A stretch of DNA of 64,000 nt from Pseudomonas putida. GTDB lineage: Bacteria; Pseudomonadota; Gammaproteobacteria; Pseudomonadales; Pseudomonadaceae. Below, piece by piece: positions 1 to 13,057 of this stretch (within the stretch, counting starts at the first letter, position 1; the number at the start of each line of letters is the position of its first letter). Both the position numbers and the translations under genes were made by a program. The notes below the pieces were generated by a model, which saw only the letters and a program-made list of their open reading frames with translations, did not search any database and was not told where the DNA came from. The stretch spans positions 1 through 64,000 of the forward strand of contig CP047152.1 in assembly GCA_041879295.1 (NCBI GenBank), in the 5' to 3' direction.

Positions 1-1491
1 GTGGAGCTTCTGCGCGATGAACTGCCTGCCCAGCAATTCAACACCTGGATCCGTCCGCTACAGGTCGAAGCCGAAGGCGACGAGTTGCGCGTCTATGCGC
101 CTAACCGTTTCGTCCTCGATTGGGTCAATGAAAAGTACCTGGGTCGCTTGCTCGAGCTGTTGGGTGAGAACGGTAGCGGCATTGCACCTGCCCTTTCCTT
201 ATTAATAGGTAGCCGACGCAGCTCGGCCCCGAGGGCTGCGCCGAACGCGCCAGTCAGCGCTGCCGTTGCGGCTTCGCTGGCGCAGACCCAGGCACACAAG
301 GCGGCCCCGGCAGCAGCGGTTGAGCCTGTTGCCGTGGCTGCGGCCGAGCCTGTGCTGGTCGAGACGTCTTCGCGTGACAGCTTTGATGCCATGGCAGAGC
401 CCGCTTCGGCGCCGCCCAGTGGTGGCCGGGCTGAACAGCGCACCGTGCAGGTTGAAGGTGCGCTCAAGCACACCAGCTACCTGAACCGGACCTTTACCTT
501 TGACACTTTCGTCGAAGGCAAGTCGAACCAGCTCGCCCGCGCGGCTGCCTGGCAGGTTGCGGACAACCCCAAGCATGGCTACAACCCGCTGTTCCTTTAT
601 GGCGGTGTGGGTTTGGGTAAAACCCACCTTATGCATGCTGTGGGTAACCATCTGCTGAAGAAGAATCCGAACGCCAAGGTGGTGTACCTGCATTCGGAGC
701 GTTTCGTCGCGGACATGGTCAAAGCGTTGCAGCTCAACGCCATCAACGAATTCAAGCGCTTCTACCGCTCGGTGGATGCGTTGCTGATCGACGATATCCA
801 GTTCTTCGCTCGCAAAGAGCGCTCGCAGGAAGAGTTTTTCCACACCTTCAACGCCTTGCTTGAGGGTGGCCAGCAGGTAATCCTTACCTCTGACCGCTAT
901 CCCAAGGAAATCGAAGGCCTGGAAGAGCGTCTGAAGTCGCGCTTTGGTTGGGGGCTGACGGTGGCTGTCGAGCCGCCAGAACTGGAGACCCGCGTAGCAA
1001 TTCTGATGAAGAAGGCCGACCAGGCCAAAGTCGAGCTCCCGCATGACGCAGCCTTTTTCATCGCTCAGCGCATTCGATCCAACGTCCGTGAGCTGGAAGG
1101 TGCACTGAAGCGGGTTATCGCTCACTCGCATTTCATGGGGCGTGACATCACCATCGAGCTGATTCGTGAATCGCTCAAGGACCTGTTGGCGCTGCAAGAC
1201 AAACTGGTCAGTGTGGATAACATTCAGCGTACTGTTGCTGAGTACTACAAGATCAAGATCTCCGATCTGCTGTCCAAGCGTCGTTCGCGTTCTGTCGCGC
1301 GCCCGCGTCAGGTAGCCATGGCCCTGTCCAAGGAGTTGACCAACCACAGTCTGCCGGAAATCGGCGACATGTTCGGTGGTCGCGACCATACGACCGTGCT
1401 GCATGCCTGCCGCAAAATCAATGAACTGAAGGAATCCGACGCGGACATCCGCGAGGACTACAAGAACCTGCTGCGGACGCTGACGACCTGA
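1..1491 (+). CDS. dnaA: Chromosomal replication initiator DnaA (5' end cut by window)
   Basis: DnaA binds DnaA boxes at oriC and opens the origin. The visible 496 codons contain the AAA+ domain, with Walker [10 protein letters not shown] at about residue 201 and Walker [10 protein letters not shown] at about 261, and the C-terminal DNA-binding signature [14 protein letters not shown] near 460. The linker between about residues 70 and 150 is Ala/Pro rich, as in pseudomonads. The frame is open at base 1 and the GTG there is an internal valine codon: Pseudomonas DnaA normally begins about nine residues earlier, so the true start lies outside the window. dnaN follows after 40 bp. Confidence 0.98.
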   Translation: MELLRDELPAQQFNTWIRPLQVEAEGDELRVYAPNRFVLDWVNEKYLGRLLELLGENGSGIAPALSLLIGSRRSSAPRAAPNAPVSAAVAASLAQTQAHKAAPAAAVEPVAVAAAEPVLVETSSRDSFDAMAEPASAPPSGGRAEQRTVQVEGALKHTSYLNRTFTFDTFVEGKSNQLARAAAWQVADNPKHGYNPLFLYGGVGLGKTHLMHAVGNHLLKKNPNAKVVYLHSERFVADMVKALQLNAINEFKRFYRSVDALLIDDIQFFARKERSQEEFFHTFNALLEGGQQVILTSDRYPKEIEGLEERLKSRFGWGLTVAVEPPELETRVAILMKKADQAKVELPHDAAFFIAQRIRSNVRELEGALKRVIAHSHFMGRDITIELIRESLKDLLALQDKLVSVDNIQRTVAEYYKIKISDLLSKRRSRSVARPRQVAMALSKELTNHSLPEIGDMFGGRDHTTVLHACRKINELKESDADIREDYKNLLRTLTT

Positions 1492-1531
1492 TGGCCGTCT
1501 GCGCAGCTAATTGAAGGCAAGGGACTAGACC

Positions 1532-2635
1532 ATGCATTTCACCATTCAACGCGAAGCCCTGTTGAAACCCCTGCAACTGGTCGCCGGTGTCGTCGAGCGC
1601 CGTCAGACCTTGCCGGTCCTGTCCAACGTATTGCTGGTCGTACAAGGCCAGCAACTGTCGTTGACCGGTACCGACCTGGAAGTCGAACTGGTAGGCCGCG
1701 TGCAACTGGATGAGCCGGCCGAGCCTGGCGAAATCACTGTTCCGGCGCGCAAGCTGATGGACATCTGTAAAAGCTTGCCTAACGACGCCCTGATCGATAT
1801 CAAGGTCGATGAGCAGAAATTGTTGGTAAAGGCCGGCCGCAGCCGCTTCACCCTGTCGACCCTGCCTGCCAACGACTTCCCGACTGTGGAAGAAGGCCCG
1901 GGTTCGCTGACCTGCAACCTGGAGCAGAGCAAGCTGCGCCGCCTGATCGAGCGAACCAGCTTCGCCATGGCCCAGCAGGATGTGCGCTATTACCTCAACG
2001 GTATGCTGCTTGAGGTTTCCCGCAACACGTTGCGCGCCGTATCCACCGACGGTCACCGCTTGGCGCTTTGCTCGATGAGCGCGCCGATCGAGCAAGAGGA
2101 TCGACACCAGGTCATCGTGCCGCGTAAAGGTATCCTGGAATTGGCGCGCCTGCTGACCGACCCTGAAGGTATGGTCAGCATCGTGCTGGGCCAGCATCAC
2201 ATCCGCGCCACTACTGGCGAGTTCACCTTTACCTCCAAGCTGGTGGACGGCAAGTTCCCGGACTACGAGCGCGTACTGCCCAAAGGCGGTGACAAGCTGG
2301 TTGTCGGAGATCGCCAGGCGCTGCGTGAGGCCTTCAGCCGTACCGCGATTCTTTCCAACGAAAAGTACCGCGGTATTCGCCTGCAACTGGCAGCTGGCCA
2401 ACTGAAGATCCAGGCTAACAACCCCGAGCAGGAAGAAGCTGAAGAAGAAATCAGCGTGGACTACGAAGGTAGCTCGCTGGAGATTGGTTTCAACGTCAGC
2501 TACTTGCTGGACGTGCTGGGCGTGATGACTACTGAGCAAGTTCGTCTGATCTTGTCCGATTCCAACAGCAGTGCGCTGCTGCAGGAAGCTGGCAATGACG
2601 ATTCTTCCTACGTTGTCATGCCGATGCGCCTGTAA
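1532..2635 (+). CDS. dnaN: DNA polymerase III beta sliding clamp
   Basis: The beta clamp encircles DNA and tethers polymerase III and other partners. The 367-residue length and the start MHFTIQREALLKPLQ are typical of the family; the product ends YVVMPMRL, the usual C-terminal clamp motif. The ATG is preceded by an AAGGCAAGGGA Shine-Dalgarno region. It lies in the conserved dnaA-dnaN-recF-gyrB cluster, 40 bp after dnaA and 15 bp before recF, and is probably cotranscribed with them. Nothing unusual was seen. Confidence 0.98.
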   Translation: MHFTIQREALLKPLQLVAGVVERRQTLPVLSNVLLVVQGQQLSLTGTDLEVELVGRVQLDEPAEPGEITVPARKLMDICKSLPNDALIDIKVDEQKLLVKAGRSRFTLSTLPANDFPTVEEGPGSLTCNLEQSKLRRLIERTSFAMAQQDVRYYLNGMLLEVSRNTLRAVSTDGHRLALCSMSAPIEQEDRHQVIVPRKGILELARLLTDPEGMVSIVLGQHHIRATTGEFTFTSKLVDGKFPDYERVLPKGGDKLVVGDRQALREAFSRTAILSNEKYRGIRLQLAAGQLKIQANNPEQEEAEEEISVDYEGSSLEIGFNVSYLLDVLGVMTTEQVRLILSDSNSSALLQEAGNDDSSYVVMPMRL

Positions 2636-2650
2636 CCTGTAGCAGGCGAA

Positions 2651-6179
<3,529 letters not shown>

Positions 6180-6265
6180 TCAGGTGTAGGTTCACAGAAA
6201 AGCTGCACGCTTTCACAAATAGATGACCGGCCGGGCTTCAACCATGGCCCCTGTCGGTCACCATC

Positions 6266-6291
6266 AAGCCCGCCTTCGCGGGCTTTTTTTT
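6266..6291 (+). terminator. Intrinsic terminator after gyrB
   Basis: The stem AAGCCCGC/GCGGGCTT has a CTTC loop and is followed directly by a run of T. It lies about 86 bp after the gyrB stop and ends the dnaA-gyrB cluster. Confidence 0.93.
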
Positions 6292-7015
6292 GCCTGGAAT
6301 TCCTGCCGGGGCGCCCTACTCCGCTCATTGGAAAATGATGCAGATGGGGGGATTTGAGGAAGTGATTTGATGGGGCGCTGGAAGTGCTGAGAGGGTCGGC
6401 GGGCGGATCTGAGCAGCAGAGAGATTGAGAGGACTTTAAAACTAATATTTGAACACCTTAATAGTTAATTAAGCGTACGTGTTAAGTATTAATTTGAACA
6501 ATTTAGTATGGAAATGGAATTTGGTGGAAGTTGCCATTTTGGATTTTTTGTAGATTTCGAAGGGATGTTGGAATAAGATCTATGACCAACTTTTCCGCTT
6601 TGCACTGAAGATTTTCAGCCAAATCAGCTGTTTGAAGCGAGAGCTTCAGACCTGATCCAAATTGCTCCAGCGATCACGAAGTGGCCGTTTAGAAATAAAG
6701 AGAGCAAGCCGATTGCTTTAGATTCTGATCAGTCATGAGAGTCATGACCAATGAGAGAAAAGGAGACCTGAAAATGTAGAAAAACGCGATCAATCCCGAG
6801 AGGACTGACCGCGCTTAGCGAAGCAGACTTGCGTCCTCAGAACCCGCAATGTCTGCTTTTTCGAAGCGACTGTCAATCCTCTCCCATTTTTTCGACCTTA
6901 GCGAGGTTACTCGACGGCACAGTGTTGCCTGTCGAAAGGCCTCACTTCGCCCGCCCTGCGCCTTGATTTTTTGGCGCAGCGTCGGCGCTCGTTTCGAGAT
7001 TTTCGGAGGTGTTTC
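6292..7015. other. Gene-free stretch between gyrB terminator and tnsA; probable transposon end region
   Basis: No convincing gene was found in these 724 bp. The middle (about 6420-6760) is clearly richer in A and T than the flanking core genes. Motifs of the form GAGAGGA(C/T)TGAC occur on the plus strand near 6799 and on the minus strand near 6890, and GAGAGGACTTTAAAAC occurs near 6428; these weakly resemble the repeats at 13058-13189 and may be TnsB binding sites. By analogy with Tn7, the target-proximal end should lie here, but I could not fix its terminal base or a target duplication. Confidence 0.5.
6448..6500. repeat. AT-rich inverted repeat bracketed by direct repeats
   Basis: TTAATAGTTAA (6458-6468) and TTAAGTATTAA (6482-6492) form an inverted repeat with one mismatch around a 13-bp loop. 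The octamer TTTGAACA brackets it as a direct repeat at 6448 and 6493. It could be a transposase or regulator binding array near the transposon end; no function is assigned. Confidence 0.5.
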
Positions 7016-7654
7016 ATGACAGTACGAAAGGTGGTCACGCGGCGGTCCAACCATTACCGCGGCTACTTCCCATCGCTCAAAAATAAAAAGCCTGTGCCCT
7101 GGGAGTCCCAGCTCGAAGGCGCTCTTTTTCGGCTTCTTGAGCTGTCTCCTGCGGTCATCGGCTACGTCCCGCAGCCCAGTGAGGAACGTGTTCCATCGCT
7201 CCAGGGCTACTTCAAATATTACCCAGACGTACAGGTTTTCCTCGCGGATGGGCGCGAGTGGTGGTTTGAAGTGAAGCCTCACGACCGACTGAAGATTGCC
7301 AGCGTCAGGCAGCGACTGGATGCCGCTGAGCGCTACTTCAACGCCACTGCCCGTAACTTTTCGGTGATCACTGAAAAGTTAATTGAAGCTGAACCCCTGG
7401 CTACCAATCTTAGAAGGCTGATGTATCACCGGCGCGGTCCAGAGCTTTCGCATCAGGCGTTGGAGGAGGTAATGGCGACCTTCAACGAATGGCCGCCTAT
7501 GACCGTTGCAGATCTGCTCTACGTGGTTGGTGAGGGGAAAGCCTGGCGCTTGTTAGGCCTTGGGGTGGTGGGCATTGACCTTGATAGGTCAATTGACACT
7601 GACTCCCCGGTCTTCCTGCAAGGGGGGCACCGTCATGCAAACCTTTTCCCTTAG
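7016..7654 (+). CDS. tnsA: TnsA-like transposon endonuclease
   Basis: TnsA cleaves the 5' ends of the transposon so that, with TnsB, the element is excised cut-and-paste. The 212-residue product carries the restriction-endonuclease-like core: acidic WESQLEG (residues 29-35), PDVQV with D71 and the ExK motif FEVK (E85, K87). The ATG at 7016 has GGAGGT 5 bp upstream and was preferred to an in-frame upstream start. The end overlaps tnsB by 20 bp, suggesting translational coupling. Context with tnsB, tnsC and tniQ makes the family call firm. Confidence 0.88.
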   Translation: MTVRKVVTRRSNHYRGYFPSLKNKKPVPWESQLEGALFRLLELSPAVIGYVPQPSEERVPSLQGYFKYYPDVQVFLADGREWWFEVKPHDRLKIASVRQRLDAAERYFNATARNFSVITEKLIEAEPLATNLRRLMYHRRGPELSHQALEEVMATFNEWPPMTVADLLYVVGEGKAWRLLGLGVVGIDLDRSIDTDSPVFLQGGHRHANLFP

Positions 7655-9593
7655 GGTGAAATTGGTCGTCATCGTTCGTGGCGTACTGATGGTGCTTGAG
7701 AAGAGGCTTATTGACCGGAAGCTGCTCTTTTTCGATGAGCTTGGTGAGCCCACGAAGCTATCCGAGAAGGAGTTCTATGAGGCCTACGAGAAGCGCGAGA
7801 TCGAGATCTCCGCTGATCAGCCATACCTTGGGAGGGTTCCGTATGTGCGGAACGTCCCTCCAGATATTTCATGCTTCCCCAAAAAACATGGAGATGAGGC
7901 ATTGCGTCGACGCAAGTATCTGGACGACCTAACTAAGCGCGGTAAATACAAGCTACCGGGTGACGAAGACATGATCAAGAAGCTTAGAGATATCGCCAAA
8001 AAGATTGGGGATGCGTGCGCACCCTCGGTTTCCACTATTCGACGTTGGGCAGCCAAATACATTGGCCAGAACGTAGTAAAGCTTATCCCTCAGCATGCCA
8101 AAAAGGGTCGGGCTGCCGCGATACAGGGAGAGCTCGAAGTTATTCTTGAAGGGGTGATTAATAAAACCTACCTGCAGGATACGATTCCAGCGGTCAGCGT
8201 GGTCGTTTCAGAATTCGAGGATCAGATAAAAGAGAGGAACAAAAGTCGTTTGCCTTCGGATCAGCTCAAGATCCCAAGCGGAATGACTGTCCGAAGGTAC
8301 ATCGCCAAGCTGGATCCGTACCTTGTGGATAAGGAGAGGCTCGGAAAACACGCAGCAGACAAGAAGCACCGTGTTGCGGCGGGTGTCCTACGTGTCCATG
8401 AGATTTTGGAACGTTGGGAAATTGATCACACCTTGTTGGACGTCCAGCTTGTGGATGAAACCTCGGGGCTGTGCATTGGGCGCCCCTATCTGACGATCGT
8501 CCTCGACCGCTTCTCTCGAATGGTGATGGGATATTTGCTCCACCTGTCGGCGCCAAATACGGAAACCGTGCTTCGTGTGATCGAACGCTCAATCCGTCCA
8601 AAAGCCGAATTGCTGAAGCGCTTTCCGAAAGTGAGAAATGAATGGTGGGCACGTGGGCTGCCGGCTCGAATAGTCCCAGACAACGCAGCGGAATTTCACG
8701 CGGGCGATCTCATCATGGGATTCAACGAGTTGGGTATCGAGATCATGTATCCCGCTTCAAGGGCCCCTCAAAGGAAAGGTGCCGTCGAACGCTTTTTCAG
8801 CACACAGAACCTGGGGCTTATCCACAACCTCCCGGGTACCACCTTCTCGAATATCCAGCAGCGTGGCGATTACGACTCGGAGAAGAATGCATGTTTCACG
8901 CTCCCTCAATTGGAGGCGGTGGTAGTGAAATGGATCGTCGATGGTTACCACCAGACTCCTCATCGGGGGCTGGACAACAGAACACCGGCTCAAGTCTGGG
9001 GGACTAGCGAGGCGAACCATGTCATCAGCCTTCCCGTCGACCTGGACTCGTTGGAGTGCATTCTGGCCAAGCGGGCCTCGGTGAAGGTTCACCATTACGG
9101 CATCGAGGTTGCCAAAGTGGGCTACCACTCTACGGAACTTGCTGAGCTCCGTATGCGTTTGGCAGACGGAGAAAAGGTAAACGTCCGCTATCGAGACGAA
9201 GCCGGGCACGTTTGGGTTCACGACCGCTTCAGAAACTTGTTCTTCAAAGTGCCCGCCAAAGATGAGCGAATGGCCGGTAAGAGCAGGGAGGTGTGGAAGG
9301 CTGCCGAGAAAGCGCTGCGAGAAAAATATAATGAGCAGCCTAGCTTCGAGGCTACGCACAGGTGCTACCAGGAAATTATGGAAGATGCAGACGAGGCCCG
9401 CCGTTCGCAGACGCTCAGAAAACGACGCGCAGCTGCCATAGCGAAAATCGACAAGGAGGGTCGAGTGACCGAAAGCACGCCTCCACCCAAGGTACTCGCT
9501 GAAGTGGAATGGACCGGTGACTCTATTCCTAACATTCCGCCAGCAGCCTTCAAGGTCTCGGTTCGTCGCCCTGCTGGGAGTTCTAAGCCATGA
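7635..9593 (+). CDS. tnsB: TnsB-like DDE transposase
   Basis: TnsB recognises the transposon ends and performs 3'-end cleavage and strand transfer. From the ATG at 7635 the protein has 652 residues. The RNase H-fold triad is visible as D264 (WEIDHT), D349 (VPDNAAEF) and E385 (GAVERFF), giving spacings of 85 and 35 residues, and the preceding region contains winged-helix-like segments. AAGGGGGGCACC before the ATG is a good ribosome site. The longer open frame from 7560 lies inside tnsA and is not needed. The stop overlaps the tnsC start as ATGA. Confidence 0.92.
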   Translation: MQTFSLRVKLVVIVRGVLMVLEKRLIDRKLLFFDELGEPTKLSEKEFYEAYEKREIEISADQPYLGRVPYVRNVPPDISCFPKKHGDEALRRRKYLDDLTKRGKYKLPGDEDMIKKLRDIAKKIGDACAPSVSTIRRWAAKYIGQNVVKLIPQHAKKGRAAAIQGELEVILEGVINKTYLQDTIPAVSVVVSEFEDQIKERNKSRLPSDQLKIPSGMTVRRYIAKLDPYLVDKERLGKHAADKKHRVAAGVLRVHEILERWEIDHTLLDVQLVDETSGLCIGRPYLTIVLDRFSRMVMGYLLHLSAPNTETVLRVIERSIRPKAELLKRFPKVRNEWWARGLPARIVPDNAAEFHAGDLIMGFNELGIEIMYPASRAPQRKGAVERFFSTQNLGLIHNLPGTTFSNIQQRGDYDSEKNACFTLPQLEAVVVKWIVDGYHQTPHRGLDNRTPAQVWGTSEANHVISLPVDLDSLECILAKRASVKVHHYGIEVAKVGYHSTELAELRMRLADGEKVNVRYRDEAGHVWVHDRFRNLFFKVPAKDERMAGKSREVWKAAEKALREKYNEQPSFEATHRCYQEIMEDADEARRSQTLRKRRAAAIAKIDKEGRVTESTPPPKVLAEVEWTGDSIPNIPPAAFKVSVRRPAGSSKP

Positions 9594-10549
9594 ACGCCAT
9601 CAATCTGTACGAATGCTACGAGCATGGTGAATACAGCTTTACGCTCCGCGATCGTTTTATTCACAGCCCTCAAGTCGAGCGAGCGTTGACGCGACTAGGC
9701 GATATCCACGGCGATAGTCGGCGTACCAGAGCAAGTAAAGGGTTGCTGATCCAAGGTCCAAGCGGAGTGGGCAAGAGCACATTGGTCAAGGAGTACATTC
9801 GGTCATTGGAGGAATTGGAGAGCCATGACCCACAGAAGCGGACAGTTCTGTTCGTCGAGATGCCTTCGTCTCCAACCAAAAAGAACCTGGCAGCAGCCAT
9901 TTTGGCAGAGCTGAAGGATCCCTTCGCAGAGGCACGAGGACATTCGGCAGAGGTTAAATTTGCGCGAGTAGTCCTGCTGCTGAAGAACCTTGGCGTGGAG
10001 ATGTTGGTCCTCGATGAGGCGCAGCACCTGGTCGATTATCGTCGTAATGGTGCGTATGAGGCAGCAGACTGGATCAAGAGTCTGATGAATGAAACCAGTA
10101 TCGCGTTTGTTCTGATTGGGCTGAAGCGCACCGAAAATCTCCTGCTAGCAAACGAGCAACTGCGACGCAGGTTTTCGGCCACGGTGGCATACGATCGCTT
10201 CACCTTCTCCGCTAATACGTCTCTTCATTTCGTGATGTTGTTGCAGGCAATCGAGGGCGAACTGCCTGTTCAAACCATCAGTTTTGTAGAGCCAGCGATG
10301 ATTAAACGCTTCTACCTGGCTTCCTATGGATTGATCGACTACCTCATCAAGATTGTGGACAGGGCTGTTTGGCTGGTTCAAGTCCAGGACCTTGTCGGGA
10401 TTGAACTTCCTGTGCTGGCCCAGGCTTTTGAAGACGAGGTTTGGAGCTACGCCACCGAGGATCGAAACCCCTTCAGTGCGAGCTTCAATTTCCAGCCTCT
10501 GTTCGGGAAGCGGGAGCCGTTTGAGACGTTCGAAGAGAGCAGTACCTGA
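9590..10549 (+). CDS. tnsC: TnsC-like AAA+ transposition regulator
   Basis: TnsC couples the target-selection protein to the TnsA/TnsB transposase through ATP-controlled filament assembly. The 319-residue product has Walker A GPSGVGKST (56-64) and Walker B MLVLDEAQH with D142 and E143. The ATGA overlap with tnsB indicates a tight operon. It is shorter than E. coli TnsC and closer in length to TniB-type proteins, so either name could be used. tniQ follows after 75 bp. Confidence 0.9.
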   Translation: MNAINLYECYEHGEYSFTLRDRFIHSPQVERALTRLGDIHGDSRRTRASKGLLIQGPSGVGKSTLVKEYIRSLEELESHDPQKRTVLFVEMPSSPTKKNLAAAILAELKDPFAEARGHSAEVKFARVVLLLKNLGVEMLVLDEAQHLVDYRRNGAYEAADWIKSLMNETSIAFVLIGLKRTENLLLANEQLRRRFSATVAYDRFTFSANTSLHFVMLLQAIEGELPVQTISFVEPAMIKRFYLASYGLIDYLIKIVDRAVWLVQVQDLVGIELPVLAQAFEDEVWSYATEDRNPFSASFNFQPLFGKREPFETFEESST

Positions 10550-10624
10550 CGGCCAAGGGCCGGGCTTATCGGCCCGGCTCTACTCCCCTGATTTTTATGT
10601 CTTCGATTTCATGGATGTGTAGGA

Positions 10625-12541
10625 ATGTTTGGTCTTTTAATCAACCCACGACCACACCAAGACGAAAGTCTTTTGGGGTACCTGCAGCGCCTGGCGAAAG
10701 CCAACGGATTACCCAGAAAGGAACTGCTCACCGCCTTTGCACGAGCCGACGAGACCGATGTTGCGGACTGGCTGCAGATGATGGAAGGACCACTGAGCTG
10801 GCCTGCGGTATCTGCTGAGTTTCGTGATCCAAGGCCCAAGGGGGTCAAGTTATGGACGACTCATCACGCTCGTTACTGTCCGATCTGTTTGGGCGAAGCC
10901 GGTTATTGGAGAGAAAGCTGGGGCTTGACCCTGGTTACGACGTGTTCTGTCCACGGCACTGAACTCCACGGGCGGTGCCCCAACTGTCTGAAGGAAACCG
11001 ATCCAAGCGCAATGAGTGCGAATAGTTGCCAAGCGTGTGGCACCTCATTGAGTGGGACCAATTTTGAGATCGCGCCGGCGAGTGATACGGCCGCCTGGCT
11101 CACCTCTGGCTTTGAAGATAGGTTTTACGCCGACTCGTTGCCAGCTGACGCGGGATTGGCGGCCCTCACCTACGAACAGTTTCACGAGTTGTCATCGCGT
11201 CTCGCTGTCAGAAGTTTGCCTACGGAAAGAACCCAGCCGCTGAAGGTTGCTGATTCGGGTTCGCTAGAGATATCGCGGCTTATGGCAAACGCGGCGGGCG
11301 TGGTTCTCATGAACTGGCCTCTCGCATTCAGAGAACTGCTGAGTGGCCTCAAGGCAGTCCATTCCGATAACGAACATTGGACGCTCAGCAGATCGTTCGG
11401 CCCGATATACCACGACATCCACCGTGATCTGGATGACTCTTGTTTTGACTTTCTTCGTCGAGAGTTCGAATCATTTCTGCAGCATGCGTGGGAAGCACCG
11501 TTAGCGAAGCGAAATCGCAATTTGAGTGAGGAGACGATTGAGAGACATCGTTGGGTGTCGTTCGATTCTGCTGCTGAAGCTTGTGGTCTCGGGGTATCAG
11601 TCATAAAACGCCTTCATCAGGAGGGACAAATCGCCTATCGGGAGAAGGTCCATGAAGATCGAGTCTTTACGGTCGTGGACCTGGATCATTTGAAGGCAAT
11701 CTCGCAGCATCTCCAGGGCGTGGCTGATATGAAAGAAACCTCGACTTTGCTAAGCCTCTGTCGCAATCGGGTTAGGCAGCTGCTAGCTGGTGGTACCCTC
11801 CAGTTCTTTGGTGGAGAACCGCGCCCAGGCGAAAGGTGGCTGATTGACTGCCGCTCGATCAACGAATTGATTGATGAGAAGCTGCCTACCAGCTCTGACC
11901 AGAGCCTGGTGTCGATCAACTACTTGGCCAAGCATTCTCTGCCCAAGGGGGGTGGGTTGGTCGAGTTGGTTCAGGCAATACGTGCAGGTGAACTTCGCGC
12001 TTACGGCCCAGCTGAGAATGGCTCGGTTGCGGTAGGGGCGTGGTTACTCAAGCCGCAAGATTTTGCAGCGTGGCAACAAGCCCGAGCTGAGAACAAGAGT
12101 CCGGTCTTTCCCGGCCTGTCGGTAGTCAAGGCTGCTGCGCTGTTAGGCGTCAAAGAACAATGCGCATACGCGTTCGTTCGACTGGGTCTGCTATGGAGCA
12201 CTGCTGTCGAACGAGGCCGGCGTACGCAATTGATGGTTAAGCCTCAAGCCATCGACAGATTCAGGCGTGGCTATATCTTGGGACCGGAGATTGCGGTGTA
12301 TTTGGGGAAGTCGACCAGGGAGGCGTTCAAGCACCTTTGGGAGGCCAGGTTTCGCCCCGTTGCGGGGCCATCCATTCCAAACGCGGCTTGCCGGCAGTAC
12401 GTTTGGGTAAGAAGCAAAAAGCTGATCGATTACCTCGCAAGTGAAGCCGCCCAGATCGACGATCCTGAAGCCATCACGTTTTTATCCACACCGATCGCTC
12501 AGCCTCGTGATTGCCGATTCAGGCATGTGGGATCAAGATAG
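10625..12541 (+). CDS. tniQ: TniQ/TnsD-family target-site selector
   Basis: TniQ/TnsD proteins bind the attachment site and recruit TnsC. The 638-residue protein starts with the TniQ motif (INPRPHQDESLLGYLQRLA) and has paired zinc-finger cysteines, YCPICL near residue 86, CSVHG near 106, CPNC near 117 and CQAC near 135. The remainder contains several HTH-like repeats such as SVVKAAALLGVKEQCAYAFV. The length is that of a full DNA-binding TnsD-like selector, not a short accessory TniQ. Given the position of the element, the 3' end of gyrB is its most likely target; this is inference. Confidence 0.85.
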   Translation: MFGLLINPRPHQDESLLGYLQRLAKANGLPRKELLTAFARADETDVADWLQMMEGPLSWPAVSAEFRDPRPKGVKLWTTHHARYCPICLGEAGYWRESWGLTLVTTCSVHGTELHGRCPNCLKETDPSAMSANSCQACGTSLSGTNFEIAPASDTAAWLTSGFEDRFYADSLPADAGLAALTYEQFHELSSRLAVRSLPTERTQPLKVADSGSLEISRLMANAAGVVLMNWPLAFRELLSGLKAVHSDNEHWTLSRSFGPIYHDIHRDLDDSCFDFLRREFESFLQHAWEAPLAKRNRNLSEETIERHRWVSFDSAAEACGLGVSVIKRLHQEGQIAYREKVHEDRVFTVVDLDHLKAISQHLQGVADMKETSTLLSLCRNRVRQLLAGGTLQFFGGEPRPGERWLIDCRSINELIDEKLPTSSDQSLVSINYLAKHSLPKGGGLVELVQAIRAGELRAYGPAENGSVAVGAWLLKPQDFAAWQQARAENKSPVFPGLSVVKAAALLGVKEQCAYAFVRLGLLWSTAVERGRRTQLMVKPQAIDRFRRGYILGPEIAVYLGKSTREAFKHLWEARFRPVAGPSIPNAACRQYVWVRSKKLIDYLASEAAQIDDPEAITFLSTPIAQPRDCRFRHVGSR

Positions 12542-12597
12542 TTAGCACGCTTTCTTTCTTGATTGCTAAAATCATCGAACCCATTTTGGAGAATCTT

Positions 12598-12957
12598 ATG
12601 TCCCGTCTCGCTGAATTCCGCCTGCTCGAACAACAGCTCGCAGCCCAACTGGCGGAGCTGGAAGCGCTGAAAAATGACTCTGCCCTGAAGCAGGAAATGG
12701 AATTTGAAACGAAGCTGCGCAGTTTGCTCAACGAGTATGGCTACGGCCTGCGCCAAGTGGTGCTGATCCTCGATCCGCAAGCGGTGGCTTCCACTGATAT
12801 GGCCCCAAAAACCTCTCGGAAACCACGCGAAGTGAAGGTCTACAAGAATCCACACAGCGGAGAGGTTGTTGAGACCAAGGGTGGTAATCAGCGTACGCTT
12901 AAGGCCTGGAAAAACGAGTATGGCGCTGAGGTAGTCGAGTCTTGGCTCGCCAATTGA
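12598..12957 (+). CDS. MvaT/Tur-family H-NS-like silencer
   Basis: MvaT-family proteins coat AT-rich, often foreign DNA and silence it. The 119-residue product has an N-terminal coiled-coil oligomerisation segment (SRLAEFRLLEQQLAAQLAELEA) and the C-terminal DNA-binding motif TLKAWKNEYGAEVVESWL typical of the family. The ATG at 12598, behind TTGGAGAA, gives the standard length; an upstream in-frame extension is not supported. It is one of several Tur paralogues expected in P. putida (the set named TurA-TurE). Carriage just after tniQ suggests it travels with, or silences, the transposon and its cargo. Confidence 0.9.
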   Translation: MSRLAEFRLLEQQLAAQLAELEALKNDSALKQEMEFETKLRSLLNEYGYGLRQVVLILDPQAVASTDMAPKTSRKPREVKVYKNPHSGEVVETKGGNQRTLKAWKNEYGAEVVESWLAN

Positions 12958-12998
12958 TTGCACTGCAGGCGGCTTCTGGCACGAGATGAATCGTGGTG

Positions 12999-13029
12999 CG
13001 CCCCGAATGCAAATTCCCATTCTGGGGCG
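12999..13029 (+). terminator. Hairpin after the tur gene
   Basis: CGCCCCGAATG pairs with CATTC-T-GGGGCG around an 8-base loop, leaving a single bulged base. A weak T-rich stretch follows. It probably terminates the tns-tur transcript. Confidence 0.6.
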
Positions 13030-13057
13030 TGACGAAATTTTCTGCGGGTGGTGGATT

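Noticed and set aside
202..1404. A 400-codon open frame antisense to dnaA
   Set aside because: No domain, no ribosome site, and it lies entirely within the dnaA coding region.
7635..12541. CRISPR-associated transposon (CAST)
   Set aside because: No cas genes or repeat array lie near tnsABC, and the TniQ protein is long and DNA-binding like TnsD.
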